64,000 nucleotides of DNA from Chitinophagaceae bacterium (GCA_016710935.1 JADJTY010000012.1:434001-498000), one strand, 5' to 3'; positions 18,319 through 27,396 are shown, counted from the first letter of the stretch. The notes: generated from the letters alone by a model not told the origin. Numbers and translations: made by a program.

Positions 18319-19152
18319 TTAGTAATCGCCTAAGGTTTCTGGCAATTGTGCCAGGGCTTTTTGTAATTGTTCATCATTGGGTGCAATGCCATGCCATTCG
18401 TGGCTGCCTTCCATAAAATCTATGCCCTTGCCCATTTCGGTCTTCATTAAAATAACAATGGGTTTGCCTTTTCCTACAAAGGTTTTTGCATTGTTCAACC
18501 CGGCAACAACTGCATCCATATCATTGCCCTCCATTTCCAGCACCTGCCAGTCAAAAGCTTCAAATTTTGCTTTTAAGTTACCCAGGCTCATTACTGAATT
18601 TGTTGACCCATCAATCTGCTGGCCGTTCCAGTCAATGGTGGCAATCAGATTGTCTACTTTTTTGTGTGCTGCAAACATAATGGCTTCCCAGTTTTGTCCT
18701 TCATCCAGTTCTCCATCGCCATGTAAAGAGTAAACAATATTCGTATCGTTATTCAATTTTTTTGCCAAAGCTGCGCCCACTGCTACACTCATACCCTGAC
18801 CCAACGAACCGCTGGCAATACGTACGCCCGGTAAGTGCTCATGGGTGGTTGGGTGCCCCTGCAGGCGGGTATTTAATTTTCTGAAAGTGCTCAATTCAGT
18901 TATTGGAAAATAGCCGCTACGTGCCAATACGCTATAAAAAACCGGCGAAATATGCCCGTTACTCAGGAAGAAAAGGTCTTCGCCAACGCCATCCATGTTA
19001 AATTTCGGGTCATGCTTCATCACATTAAAATACAGGGCTGTAAGATACTCGGTACAGCCCAATGAGCCACCCGGATGGCCGCTCTGCACGGCGTGTACCA
19101 TTCTTACTATGTCTCTGCGTATTTGTGTAGCGGTATCTTTTAAGCTATTCAT
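18319..19152 (-). CDS. Transketolase, N-terminal (TPP-binding) subunit
   Basis: The 277-residue protein covers only the N-terminal third of transketolase. It has HPGGSLGCTEYL, the thiamine diphosphate motif GDGELDEGQNWEAIMFA and the following Asn (IDWNGQQIDG). Split transketolases have a second subunit with the pyrimidine and C-terminal domains, normally next door. Here the downstream gene is a metallo-hydrolase instead, so the partner must be elsewhere. Role: pentose phosphate pathway in the cytoplasm, if the partner exists. Confidence 0.9.
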   Translation of the reverse strand: MNSLKDTATQIRRDIVRMVHAVQSGHPGGSLGCTEYLTALYFNVMKHDPKFNMDGVGEDLFFLSNGHISPVFYSVLARSGYFPITELSTFRKLNTRLQGHPTTHEHLPGVRIASGSLGQGMSVAVGAALAKKLNNDTNIVYSLHGDGELDEGQNWEAIMFAAHKKVDNLIATIDWNGQQIDGSTNSVMSLGNLKAKFEAFDWQVLEMEGNDMDAVVAGLNNAKTFVGKGKPIVILMKTEMGKGIDFMEGSHEWHGIAPNDEQLQKALAQLPETLGDY

Positions 19153-19210
19153 TGTATATTTTGATTTGTATAATTAATAAGTTGAATTCCGATAAAACGT
19201 TTGTTAGCTG

Positions 19211-19218
19211 CAAACCTA
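19211..19218 (-). promoter_or_regulatory. -7 promoter box for the transketolase subunit
   Basis: TAGGTTTG on the minus strand matches TAnnTTTG exactly. A perfect 10-base palindrome, GGTGATCACC at 19241-19250, lies just upstream and could be an operator. The rest of the 19153-19436 gap holds only the opposing promoter. Confidence 0.55.
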
Positions 19219-19396
19219 CTTTAAAATCTTATTACATTAAGGTGATCACCAGCCAAAGTTGATAATAAGTTGAAAAATATGGCGTTATTAACCCGGGAAA
19301 ACAATGAAAAATTAATTAATCACTCTTCAGGCATCCATTTTGCTGAAAGATGAGTCTAATATTTGATTTAAGTTTTTATCCTCGGAACATATTTAA

Positions 19397-19404
19397 TACT
19401 TTTG
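19397..19404 (+). promoter_or_regulatory. -7 promoter box for the WecA-like gene
   Basis: TACTTTTG matches TAnnTTTG exactly. It places the transcript start near 19408. The TTG at 19416 would leave almost no leader, so it supports the ATG at 19437. Confidence 0.6.
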
Positions 19405-19436
19405 CATTGTAAAAGTTGCTGAAACAAATTATAGTA

Positions 19437-20561
19437 ATGAATTATATTCTATTAAGCTCGGGTTTAGCGTTTCTTATCACTTTTTTTGCTATTCCCGTTA
19501 TTATACAGGTTGCCAAAGATAAAAAGCTTTTTGATGAGCCTGATGAACGCAAAGTTCATAAAAATGTTATTCCAACATTAGGTGGTTTGGGCATTTTTGC
19601 CGGTTTTATCATTGCAACATTAATGGGTGTACCTCCGGGTTTTACCTTCAATCTTCAGTATTTTGTTGCTGCGGCTACCGTCATTTTTTTTCTGGGCATT
19701 AAAGATGATATCCTTATTTTATCGGCCAGTAAAAAATTTATAGGCCAGTTGATCGCAGCGGGCATTATTATTAAATTCGGAGGTATACAGATCACCAATT
19801 TTCATGGCTTTTTAGGCGTATATGAAATACCACATACTACCAGTATTATAATTTCTCTTTTTACCATCATTGTTATTACCAACTCCTTTAACCTGATTGA
19901 TGGTGTTGATGGATTGGCCGGGAGCCTGGGGTTACTTACCACCCTGGTTTTTGGTACCTACTTTTTTTATGCAGGCCAGTTAACGTATGCGGTAATGGCT
20001 TTTGCACTGGCGGGAAGCATCATTGGTTTTTTAATTTACAATTTTTCGCCGGCTAAAATATTTATGGGCGATACGGGCTCTCTTTTACTGGGACTTGTAA
20101 ATTCAATACTGGTAATAAAATTCATTGAAATTGCCGGTAACACAGCTTCTAATTTTCCGATAGCAGCTGCGCCGGCAATTGGTTTCTCTATTTTAATGAT
20201 ACCGCTTTTTGATACACTGCGGGTATTTGGATTACGTATCATTCAGCGACGTTCACCTTTCAGTCCGGACAGAACACACGTTCACCACTTTTTACTCGAC
20301 CTTGGTTTAAGTCACCGCATGGTAACCATTACCTGTGTGTTGGTTAATATCACTTTTATAGCCATGGCATTTTTTATGCGTGGTTGGGGCACCACAACGG
20401 TACTGGGTATACTGCTGTTATCAGCTTTTATTTTTATTGGTGTAATTTATTACAGCCGGCCTAAAAATAAAAGTGTATTTGCCCGCAAGGTTCCAAAAAC
20501 CGAGATCATTAAATCGCATAAGATCTTTAAGCTTGCCGGGGAAACCGTGGAAGCCGATTAA
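19437..20561 (+). CDS. Undecaprenyl-phosphate sugar-1-phosphate transferase (WecA/MraY family)
   Basis: This 374-residue polytopic protein has about eleven membrane helices. It carries the family motifs DEPDERKVHKNVIPTLGG, NSFNLIDGVDGLAG with the catalytic Asp residues, and IFMGDTGSL. The HVHH-type loop RTHVHHFLLDLG is typical of WecA-like rather than MraY enzymes. It attaches an N-acetylhexosamine phosphate to undecaprenyl phosphate, starting a surface polysaccharide or O-antigen. No other polysaccharide genes adjoin it. The frame opens at a TTG at 19416, but the ATG fits the promoter better. Confidence 0.9.
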   Translation: MNYILLSSGLAFLITFFAIPVIIQVAKDKKLFDEPDERKVHKNVIPTLGGLGIFAGFIIATLMGVPPGFTFNLQYFVAAATVIFFLGIKDDILILSASKKFIGQLIAAGIIIKFGGIQITNFHGFLGVYEIPHTTSIIISLFTIIVITNSFNLIDGVDGLAGSLGLLTTLVFGTYFFYAGQLTYAVMAFALAGSIIGFLIYNFSPAKIFMGDTGSLLLGLVNSILVIKFIEIAGNTASNFPIAAAPAIGFSILMIPLFDTLRVFGLRIIQRRSPFSPDRTHVHHFLLDLGLSHRMVTITCVLVNITFIAMAFFMRGWGTTTVLGILLLSAFIFIGVIYYSRPKNKSVFARKVPKTEIIKSHKIFKLAGETVEAD

Positions 20562-20655
20562 TATTCACTTCCTTCTTTACAATTGCTTTCAACAAATTTT
20601 AACGATTATCTTTATATTCATTTGAAGCTAATCAGAATATAAGCACGTTTTTTTA

Positions 20656-20663
20656 TAGCTTTG
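20656..20663 (+). promoter_or_regulatory. -7 promoter box for frr
   Basis: TAGCTTTG matches TAnnTTTG exactly, 22 bases before the frr ATG. It shows that frr is transcribed alone here. Confidence 0.6.
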
Positions 20664-20685
20664 CAGCCAATCAATATTTCAAACT

Positions 20686-21249
20686 ATGTCAGCAGAAGTA
20701 GATACCGTTATAAGTGACACCGCAGGATCAATGCAAAAAGCATTAAATCACCTGGAAACAGAGCTGGTTAAAATACGTGCCGGAAAAGCCAATCCCACTA
20801 TGCTTGACGGCATTGTGGCCGATTATTATGGAAACCCCACTGCCATTAACCAGATCGCCAATATTTCTGTTTTGGATGCCCGTACCATCTCTGTTCAGCC
20901 CTGGGAGAAAAATATGCTTGCGCCCATTGAAAGGGCGATAACCATGGCCAATATTGGTATTAATCCGCAGAATGATGGTAATATCATCCGCCTGTTTTTA
21001 CCACCATTAACAGAAGAAAGAAGAAAAGAACTGGTGAAAAGATGTAATGCTGAAGGTGAACATGCGAAAGTTGCCATTAGGAATATACGCCGTGATAGTA
21101 TTGAAGTGATTAAGAAAATGCAGAAAGACGGCCTGAGTGAAGATATTAGTAAAGATGCAGAAAAAGAAGCACAGGATTTAACTGATAAATATATATTGCT
21201 TGTAGAAAAGCACCTGGAAGCAAAAGAAAAAGAGATCATGGCGGTTTAA
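20686..21249 (+). CDS. frr: Ribosome recycling factor
   Basis: The protein has 187 residues, the usual length, and splits post-termination ribosomes together with EF-G. The N-terminal helix has LETELVKIRAGKANPTMLDGI. The core has SVQPWEKNMLAPIERAI and FLPPLTEERRKELVK, the three-helix bundle signature. In many bacteria frr follows pyrH; here it has its own promoter and pyrH is absent. The 187 bases between frr and the next gene contain no recognisable signal. Confidence 0.97.
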   Translation: MSAEVDTVISDTAGSMQKALNHLETELVKIRAGKANPTMLDGIVADYYGNPTAINQIANISVLDARTISVQPWEKNMLAPIERAITMANIGINPQNDGNIIRLFLPPLTEERRKELVKRCNAEGEHAKVAIRNIRRDSIEVIKKMQKDGLSEDISKDAEKEAQDLTDKYILLVEKHLEAKEKEIMAV

Positions 21250-21436
21250 TATTAATTTGATCCGGCCATAAATAAAACTCAACAGACTAAAATATATTCG
21301 CTATTTGGTAGCCGCTATGGCAGTGCAAGACTACCCGGAACCTGACAGTTTTTCAAACTGGCGTACTGCCCCTGCTGTAATTAATTCCCGGCACCCCTTT
21401 TGTCCTTAACTTCATCCATCACTAAAAAGAACCATC

Positions 21437-22327
21437 ATGTTTCAAGAGGCAATAGAAAAAGTTGTACAGTTTACGAGGCCCATGCATACCATTTCCAGAA
21501 CTTATGGAGGTTTGGTGTTGCCGGGAAGTTCCACCTTCTTTTTTGTAAACGACAGTGGCGTTGCCATTACCTGCAAGCATGTGATGGACCTGATTCCTAC
21601 AGCTGATAATATTAACCGTCAATACCAGCAGTATAAAGCAGAAAGAGACCGTATCCCTAATGATGCAAAATACAAACGCAATATCCAGGGACTGCAGATG
21701 AAATATAAATACCTGCCCGAAACCACCGTTCAGCTAAAAAATAATTTTTTAAACTGCTTTGATAAGATCGATGAAATCACCTGCCATGCTCACCCTACGC
21801 TTGACCTGGCCATCCTGGAATTTAAAGGCTTTAATAAGATATTTTACAATGGTCACGCACAGTTTTTGAAAGACAGTAGTAAAATAAAACAGGGTAAAAG
21901 TCTTGCCCGCATTGGCTTTCCGTTTCCGGAATTCAATAATTTTAAACACAATCCCGATACGGATGATATTGAATGGACTCAAACCGGTAATCCCAATTCA
22001 CCTTCTTTCCCCATTGATGGTATTGTTACACGCTTTGTTGCCACGCAACCAGACAGCGGTATAACCGGCATTGAAATGAGTACCCCGGGTTTACGTGGAC
22101 AAAGTGGCGGGCCGCTTTTTGATACCGATGGGAAAATATACGGTATGCAGTTTGCCACCAATCACCTCCACCTGGGTTTTGATATGAAAGATTTTGAGAT
22201 CATCAGCAATGGAAAGAAAAATAAAATATCAAATAACCCATTTTTACACGTAGGCATTTGTGTGCATGTTGACAGGATAAAAGATTTTCTGCGTGAAAAG
22301 AATATCCGTTTCAGTGAAGTGGATTAA
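21437..22327 (+). CDS. Trypsin-like serine protease without signal peptide
   Basis: This 296-residue protein has a chymotrypsin-fold triad: His in TCKHVMDL near residue 54, Asp in HPTLDLAILEF near 121, and Ser in RGQSGGPLFD near 220. The spacing suits trypsin-like peptidases (trypsin_2 type). There is no signal peptide or membrane segment and no PDZ domain, so it seems cytoplasmic or tethered to other proteins. An insertion between His and Asp (about residues 60-105) is rich in charged helices. Neighbours give no hint of its target. Confidence 0.75.
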   Translation: MFQEAIEKVVQFTRPMHTISRTYGGLVLPGSSTFFFVNDSGVAITCKHVMDLIPTADNINRQYQQYKAERDRIPNDAKYKRNIQGLQMKYKYLPETTVQLKNNFLNCFDKIDEITCHAHPTLDLAILEFKGFNKIFYNGHAQFLKDSSKIKQGKSLARIGFPFPEFNNFKHNPDTDDIEWTQTGNPNSPSFPIDGIVTRFVATQPDSGITGIEMSTPGLRGQSGGPLFDTDGKIYGMQFATNHLHLGFDMKDFEIISNGKKNKISNNPFLHVGICVHVDRIKDFLREKNIRFSEVD

Positions 22328-22330
22328 GCA

Positions 22331-23209
22331 TTATTCAGAACCTTTCCGGTTAGCAAGATAAACGCCCAGCAAGATCAGCGCCAGGCAACCGAATTGTTTT
22401 AGCCCAACTTCTTCTCCATAAATAATACCCCAAAAATTTGCAACAATGGGTATACCATATGTTACCATGGATGAGAAAACCGCGCCTGCCCGTTTTATCA
22501 AAACATAAAAAATGATGGAGGCCAGTGCTGTTCCCAAAATACCCAGTAAAGCTGCATGGCCGGTTGAATATAAAATTCCCGAATCGCTCAGGGGTAAATT
22601 AAAATAGCCGGTAAAATAAAGTACAATGAACGCGGGAATTGCATTTAATGTTAGTGCAACTGATGCAATTTGAATAGACCCGATATCTTTCAGATATTTA
22701 TGCACCATATTTACATTAAAGCCATAAAAAATGGTTGCTAAAACCACGTACGATACATACATGAGGTTCTGGCTTTCCTGCATATTTCCCTTAGTCAGCA
22801 GCAGCAGTATGCTGCCGGCAAATGCGATGCATATCCCGAAGATCTTATTGGCCGGAGTTTTTGAGCTGAAAAATAACGCACCGGTTATAATAACAAAGAT
22901 AGGCGTAAGCGAATTGAGTGTACCTGCCAGTGCGCCGTCAATACCCAGTTCGGCCACACAAAATAAATAAGCTGGGAACAGGCTTCCCAAAAAACCCGAC
23001 AGAAATATGATCAACATCTTATTTTTGGGAATGCTTTTATAATGTTTTATAGCGGCAGGAAGTAATACCATACCCGAAAAAATAATCCGCAGTGAAGCTA
23101 CCTGGAATGCTGATAAATGCAGCAACCCTTCCTTCATCATAATAAAACTGCTGCCCCAGATGATAGACAGAAGTATGAATATGAACCAGTTTAAAAAACC
23201 CTTTCCCAA
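22331..23209 (-). CDS. DMT-superfamily (EamA) transporter
   Basis: The protein has 292 residues and ten hydrophobic segments in two EamA halves. The first half starts NWFIFILLSIIWGSSFIMMK, and the second contains PIVANFWGIIYGEE, typical of drug/metabolite transporters. It probably exports an amino acid or small metabolite; the substrate is unknown. The start is TTG; no ATG in frame lies near. It ends four bases from the serine protease, in convergent orientation. Confidence 0.87.
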   Translation of the reverse strand: MGKGFLNWFIFILLSIIWGSSFIMMKEGLLHLSAFQVASLRIIFSGMVLLPAAIKHYKSIPKNKMLIIFLSGFLGSLFPAYLFCVAELGIDGALAGTLNSLTPIFVIITGALFFSSKTPANKIFGICIAFAGSILLLLTKGNMQESQNLMYVSYVVLATIFYGFNVNMVHKYLKDIGSIQIASVALTLNAIPAFIVLYFTGYFNLPLSDSGILYSTGHAALLGILGTALASIIFYVLIKRAGAVFSSMVTYGIPIVANFWGIIYGEEVGLKQFGCLALILLGVYLANRKGSE

Positions 23210-23378
23210 GTATTAAATTTGGCGCAAAGTTGCTGCATTTATGTTGATTAACATAATCTGGTTTTGAGCATTGTTCCTAACAATTTGAGTTGATGATTTG
23301 TATTTATAATTATAATCCATTACTTTTATTAAGTCTATCTTTTGACGGAGAATCTTTTAAAAAACTAAAACTAAACTC

Positions 23379-23786
23379 ATGGGATTTATCAAAGAATTTA
23401 AAGAGTTTGCCATGAAAGGCAGCCTAGTAGACATTGCCGTTGCATTTGTAATGGGCGGTGCATTTGGAAAAGTAGTTTCCTCATTTACTGATGGTATTGT
23501 TTCTCCATTGATTGGCATGCTCGGTGGTGGCGATTTAAGCAAAAATATGTACGTACTTAAGGAGGCTGTAATGGATGCTTCCGGAAAAGTAGTAACAGAG
23601 GCAGTTGCTGTTAAATGGGGCGATTTTTTAACAGCAATTATTAATTTCATCATTGTGGCCTTTGTTATGTTCCTGGTTATAAAAGCTATCAATAAAATGA
23701 AGAAAAAGCAGGAAGAAGCTGCTCCCGCTGGGCCTTCATCTACCGATGCTCTATTAATGGAAATACGGGATTCTTTGAAAAGGTAG
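23379..23786 (+). CDS. mscL: Large-conductance mechanosensitive channel, copy 1
   Basis: MscL opens under membrane tension to release solutes on osmotic downshock. This 135-residue copy has the N-terminal amphipathic start GFIKEFKEFAMKGSLVDIAVA, the pore helix FVMGGAFGKVVSSFTDGIV and the second helix FLTAIINFIIVAFVMFLVI, ending in a short charged tail. It is nearly identical to copy 2 downstream. Its downstream hairpin has decayed, so its transcript may run into copy 2. Confidence 0.96.
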   Translation: MGFIKEFKEFAMKGSLVDIAVAFVMGGAFGKVVSSFTDGIVSPLIGMLGGGDLSKNMYVLKEAVMDASGKVVTEAVAVKWGDFLTAIINFIIVAFVMFLVIKAINKMKKKQEEAAPAGPSSTDALLMEIRDSLKR

Positions 23787-23862
23787 TCCATCCATACAAC
23801 CCTTTTAGTAAAAATGCAGTCTAAATGGGTGGATCTTTATTTTAAAACCTAAAACTAAACAC

Positions 23863-24267
23863 ATGGGATTTATCAAAGAATTTAAAGACTTTGCCATGCA
23901 AGGCAGTCTTGTAGACATTGCAGTTGCTTTTGTAATGGGCGGCGCTTTCGGAAAAGTAATTTCCTCTTTTACAGATGGTATTGTTTCACCATTAATTGGT
24001 ATGATAGGAGGTGCCGATCTTAGTAAGAACATGTATGTACTAAAAGAAGCCGTTTTGGATGCCAGCGGTAAAGTAGTTACTGAAGCCGTTGCTGTTAAAT
24101 GGGGTGATTTTTTAACTGCTATTATTAATTTCATTATTGTTGCCTTTATTATGTTTTTGGTTATTAAATCCATCAACAAAATGAAGAAAAAGCAGGAAGC
24201 TGCTCCGGCGGGCCCTTCATCAACCGATGCCTTATTAATGGAAATACGGGATTCTCTGAAAAAATAA
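23863..24267 (+). CDS. mscL: Large-conductance mechanosensitive channel, copy 2
   Basis: This 134-residue copy differs from copy 1 at only about a dozen positions, mostly conservative (for example KEFKDFAMQG and IGMIGGADLS). One Glu of the C-terminal EE pair is missing. Both copies keep the pore glycines and a full reading frame, so both are probably functional. The channel is a homopentamer, so mixed pentamers are possible. An intact terminator follows. Confidence 0.96.
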   Translation: MGFIKEFKDFAMQGSLVDIAVAFVMGGAFGKVISSFTDGIVSPLIGMIGGADLSKNMYVLKEAVLDASGKVVTEAVAVKWGDFLTAIINFIIVAFIMFLVIKSINKMKKKQEAAPAGPSSTDALLMEIRDSLKK

Positions 24268-24290
24268 TATTTCCACACAACCTTTCTTTT

Positions 24291-24319
24291 AAAAATGCAG
24301 TCTATATGGCTGCATTTTT
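24291..24319 (+). terminator. Terminator after mscL copy 2
   Basis: AAAAATGCAG (24291-24300) pairs perfectly with CTGCATTTTT (24310-24319), giving a stem with a T-run. The equivalent site after copy 1 (23811-23840) has GGTGGATCTTT in place of the right arm and does not pair. Confidence 0.75.
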
Positions 24320-24339
24320 ATTTTAAAAAAACATATTTT

Positions 24340-25287
24340 ATGAGAAAGGTTTTAACGATCATTACTGTTTTAGTAATATTTTCCGGTTCTTTAAAGGCTC
24401 AGGACCCTACAGTTCAGGACCTGAAAAACCAGGCTGCAAAATCCATACCCAAAGACCCCAAAGATACAGCAGTAAAAAAGTGGAAAACGGGTGGCCTTTT
24501 CAATTTAAATGTAAACCAGGGCTCGCTGAGTAACTGGTCGGCCGGCGGAGATAAATTTTCTTTCTCTGTAAATGCTTACCTGAATGTTTTTGCATTTTAT
24601 AAAAAAAATAAACACTCCTGGGACAATAATCTGGACCTTGCCTATGGTATAGTAAACACAACCAGCCTGGGTTCACGTAAAGCAAGTGACAGAATTGACC
24701 TGTTGTCAAAATATGGCTATGCCATATCAAAAAAATGGAATGTTGCTACATTATTTAATTTGCGCAGCCAGTTTACAAATGGTTTTACCTATTCGAAAAC
24801 TACAGCCGGAAAAGATACTTCTTCGGTAATTTCAAAAACATTTGCACCGGCTTATGTATTGCTTTCTTTGGGTTTAGATTATAAGCCTAAAGATAATTTT
24901 TCATTATTTATTTCACCCTTAACCGAGCGTTGGGTAATTGTATCGGATAAGTTCATTAAACCACTTTATGGTGTACCGGCAGGAAAAAATGCAAAAAATG
25001 AATTGGGCGCTTTTATTTCTGCAAATTATACAGCAAAACTGGGTGGCAATTTTGTTTACAAAACAAAATTGGATATGTTTTCAAACTACAAACAAAAACC
25101 ACAAAACATAGATTTTTTCTGGACAAATGCTTTAACTGCAAAACTGACCAGGTATATCAATTTTTCGCTTAATGTGGATATGATCTATGATGATGATACC
25201 AAAAATGTGAACCCGGTAAAAGGGCCTGCTCCACAATGGCTGCAGTTAATGGGTATTGGATTTGCTTACAATTTCACCAAAAAATAA
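24340..25287 (+). CDS. DUF3078 outer-membrane-like protein, copy 1
   Basis: The 315-residue protein has a signal peptide (RKVLTIITVLVIFSGSLKAQ). It then has the DUF3078 hallmark NVNQGSLSNWSAGGD near residue 55. Alternating strands with aromatic residues follow and it ends LMGIGFAYNFTKK, a beta-signal-like terminus. It probably forms a small outer-membrane barrel found in Bacteroidota; its function is not known. The frame begins at 24295, but the signal peptide needs the ATG at 24340. A paralogue follows at 25390. Confidence 0.82.
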   Translation: MRKVLTIITVLVIFSGSLKAQDPTVQDLKNQAAKSIPKDPKDTAVKKWKTGGLFNLNVNQGSLSNWSAGGDKFSFSVNAYLNVFAFYKKNKHSWDNNLDLAYGIVNTTSLGSRKASDRIDLLSKYGYAISKKWNVATLFNLRSQFTNGFTYSKTTAGKDTSSVISKTFAPAYVLLSLGLDYKPKDNFSLFISPLTERWVIVSDKFIKPLYGVPAGKNAKNELGAFISANYTAKLGGNFVYKTKLDMFSNYKQKPQNIDFFWTNALTAKLTRYINFSLNVDMIYDDDTKNVNPVKGPAPQWLQLMGIGFAYNFTKK

Positions 25288-25377
25288 TTTGTTAAGGTTT
25301 TGCAGTTTTGATCTGCAGCAGCAAAATGCAGCTCATTTTATTTTAATTCCCTTAACATTCTGTGGATTGTATTTATT

Positions 25378-25385
25378 TATTTTTG
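25378..25385 (+). promoter_or_regulatory. -7 promoter box for DUF3078 copy 2
   Basis: TATTTTTG matches TAnnTTTG exactly and ends five bases before the ATG at 25390, predicting a leaderless transcript. Confidence 0.6.
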
Positions 25386-25389
25386 TGCC

Positions 25390-26289
25390 ATGCTAAAACC
25401 CCTGATATCACTCCTTTTATCTGCAACACTCATACTTACAGCTGCTGCACAGGATAAAACAGTAAAGGATCTGCAAAAAGTTGCTTTTAAAGAACTTAAA
25501 CCACTCGAAAAAGATGGCTGGGTAAAAGCCGGTACATTTATCATTACTGTACACCAGGGTGCATTACGCAACTGGGCTGGCGGCGGCGAGCAAAATACAC
25601 TTGGTGTTACCACCTTACTGAACTATAATCTAAATCACAGGAAAGGTAAAATGAGCTTGAACAATTATTTCGATATTGCACTTGGTTTTCAAAATGCCAG
25701 CAGCTTTGGACGGTTCAGAAAAATAGATGACCGTATCGATATTACCAGTAAATACGGATACCAGTTTTCTAAAAAATGGTATGCAGCAATATTGGGTAAT
25801 TTTAATACGCAGACATTGGCAGGATACAATTATACCGATACCGTGAACATCAAGATATCCAATTTGCTTACGCCCGGTAAAATTCTACTGTCGGCAGGTA
25901 TTGATTTCAGGCCAGATAAAAGCTTTACCCTTTTTTTATCACCCATTACAAGTCGTTTTATTTTAAAAACAGATAATGAGTTTTACCTGGTTGACAAATT
26001 TGGTGTACCCCCTCATCGTAAATCATATACCGAACTGGGGTCATTTGCTACAGCCAAATACACCAAAAAAATATCTACGTGGGCATTTTACACCGGCAGG
26101 CTCGATCTGTTCAGCAATTATAAAAGAGATCCGGAAAACGTTGACATCTTCTTTACCAACCTGGTTACCATGAAATTTAATAAATGGCTGGCCACCAATA
26201 TAAGTGTGGATATGGTTTATGACGACGATGTGTTACAAAAAACCCAGCTTAAAGAGATACTGGGAATTGGTCTTACAGTAAAACTATAA
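25390..26289 (+). CDS. DUF3078 outer-membrane-like protein, copy 2
   Basis: This 299-residue paralogue of the preceding gene has a signal peptide (LKPLISLLLSATLILTAAAQ), the hallmark TVHQGALRNWAGGGEQ and a shared core (DRIDITSKYGYQFSKKWYAA). It ends GIGLTVKL. Similarity to copy 1 is moderate, so the duplication is older than that of mscL. It has its own promoter and is predicted to be leaderless. Confidence 0.82.
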   Translation: MLKPLISLLLSATLILTAAAQDKTVKDLQKVAFKELKPLEKDGWVKAGTFIITVHQGALRNWAGGGEQNTLGVTTLLNYNLNHRKGKMSLNNYFDIALGFQNASSFGRFRKIDDRIDITSKYGYQFSKKWYAAILGNFNTQTLAGYNYTDTVNIKISNLLTPGKILLSAGIDFRPDKSFTLFLSPITSRFILKTDNEFYLVDKFGVPPHRKSYTELGSFATAKYTKKISTWAFYTGRLDLFSNYKRDPENVDIFFTNLVTMKFNKWLATNISVDMVYDDDVLQKTQLKEILGIGLTVKL

Positions 26290-26373
26290 ACCGCTTTTTA
26301 CCTCATTTTTGGCTGTTTTTCCACATTCGCGTGTGACAGGTCTTATTATTCCAAAACTCTCTCAACTTATCAA

Positions 26374-26381
26374 TACATTTG
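26374..26381 (+). promoter_or_regulatory. -7 promoter box for scpA
   Basis: TACATTTG matches TAnnTTTG exactly. It lies inside the upstream extension of the scpA frame, which rules out starts before about 26385. Confidence 0.55.
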
Positions 26382-26428
26382 CCACTGTTTTTAATAGCAA
26401 TTTTTTTTACAATACAATATTTATAGTG

Positions 26429-27229
26429 GTGAATAAAACATCGTACCAGATTAAGTTAGACCAGTTTGAAGGGCCCTTTGACCTGCTTTTATTTTTTATT
26501 GAGCGGGATGAACTGGATATTTACAATATTCCCATTACCAAAATAACCAACGACTTCCTGGATTTTATTCATACCGGCGAAAAGCTGAACATTGAATTAA
26601 GCAGCGAGTTTATTTTATTCATCAGTACGTTGATGCGCATTAAAGCAAAAATGTTGTTGCCCCGCAAAGAGCTGGATGCGGATGGTAACGAAATTGATCC
26701 AAGGCAGGAACTGATCAATAAGATCCTGGAATATAAAAGGTTTAAGGAAGCCGCCACCCAAATGGCCGAAATGGAAGCATTAAGAATGCTGATGGTAAAG
26801 CGTGGTAACCTGCAGAAAGAGATTTCGCAGATTGGAGAAGAAGCCGGCGAGGGAACAGAGATACAGACGGTAACCCTTTTCAAGCTGATGAAGGCTTTTG
26901 AAAAAGTGATCTTAAAATTGCAGGAACGTAATTTTAAACCGGTGCATACCGTGGTGCGGTATAATTACACCATGGAGCAAAGCCGGGAGTATATGCTGAA
27001 TGTTTGCAGAACTGAGAAAATGGTTTCTTTTGAAAAGGTTTTTGAAATATGTGAAGACCGCATTCATGCCATATTCCTTTTTCTTTCATTGCTTGAACTG
27101 GTGCAGATGCGCTACATGAGTTTACTTACCGGCGAAGGCCGCAATAATTTTATTGTAGAATGGAATGAAAACCGGGAAGAGGATGTTGTAGGATTATTAC
27201 CCGGCGAAGAGCCAGCGATACTCAATTAA
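26429..27229 (+). CDS. scpA: Segregation and condensation protein A
   Basis: ScpA is the kleisin subunit of the SMC-ScpAB condensin that organises chromosomes. The protein begins NKTSYQIKLDQFEGPFDLLLFFIERDEL-like residues, the conserved N-terminal SMC-binding helix (QFEGPFDLLL). A helical middle and a C-terminal winged-helix region (FLFLSLLELVQMRYM) follow. Length is 266 residues from GTG 26429; GTG 26426 is equally possible. The longer frame from 26309 contains the promoter and is rejected. scpB and smc are not in the window. Confidence 0.92.
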   Translation: MNKTSYQIKLDQFEGPFDLLLFFIERDELDIYNIPITKITNDFLDFIHTGEKLNIELSSEFILFISTLMRIKAKMLLPRKELDADGNEIDPRQELINKILEYKRFKEAATQMAEMEALRMLMVKRGNLQKEISQIGEEAGEGTEIQTVTLFKLMKAFEKVILKLQERNFKPVHTVVRYNYTMEQSREYMLNVCRTEKMVSFEKVFEICEDRIHAIFLFLSLLELVQMRYMSLLTGEGRNNFIVEWNENREEDVVGLLPGEEPAILN

Positions 27230-27236
27230 CTTTTTT

Positions 27237-27266
27237 CGGTGAGCCACCCAAATGGGTGGCTCACCG
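27237..27266. repeat. Perfect 14-base inverted repeat
   Basis: CGGTGAGCCACCCA and TGGGTGGCTCACCG are exact complements separated by two bases. It lies eight bases after the scpA stop. A T-run precedes rather than follows it, so it is not a standard terminator for scpA. A related element lies at 27397. Confidence 0.75.
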
Positions 27267-27396
27267 CCTCTATTAAATACTTGCTATTTTACTGTCTTGT
27301 AACCACAGCGAATTTATTGTTTAGGCTAATTAATTATTTGTGAGGAGGTGTGTTATATAAAGCAAGTCACTTCAACATCACAAACCTCATTTTACC

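Larger units (their letters stand above)
23363..24320 (+). repeat. Tandem duplication of an mscL unit, period 484 bases
   Basis: Each unit has CTAAAACTAAAC(T/A)CATGGG, an mscL gene, and then AAAATGCAGTCTA with a hairpin region. Corresponding positions are 484 bases apart (starts 23379 and 23863). The second copy keeps a perfect terminator; the first has lost its right arm. Confidence 0.85.

Noticed and set aside
23357..24278. Long antisense frames opposite both mscL genes
   Set aside because: They mirror a highly conserved gene on the other strand; codon structure favours mscL.
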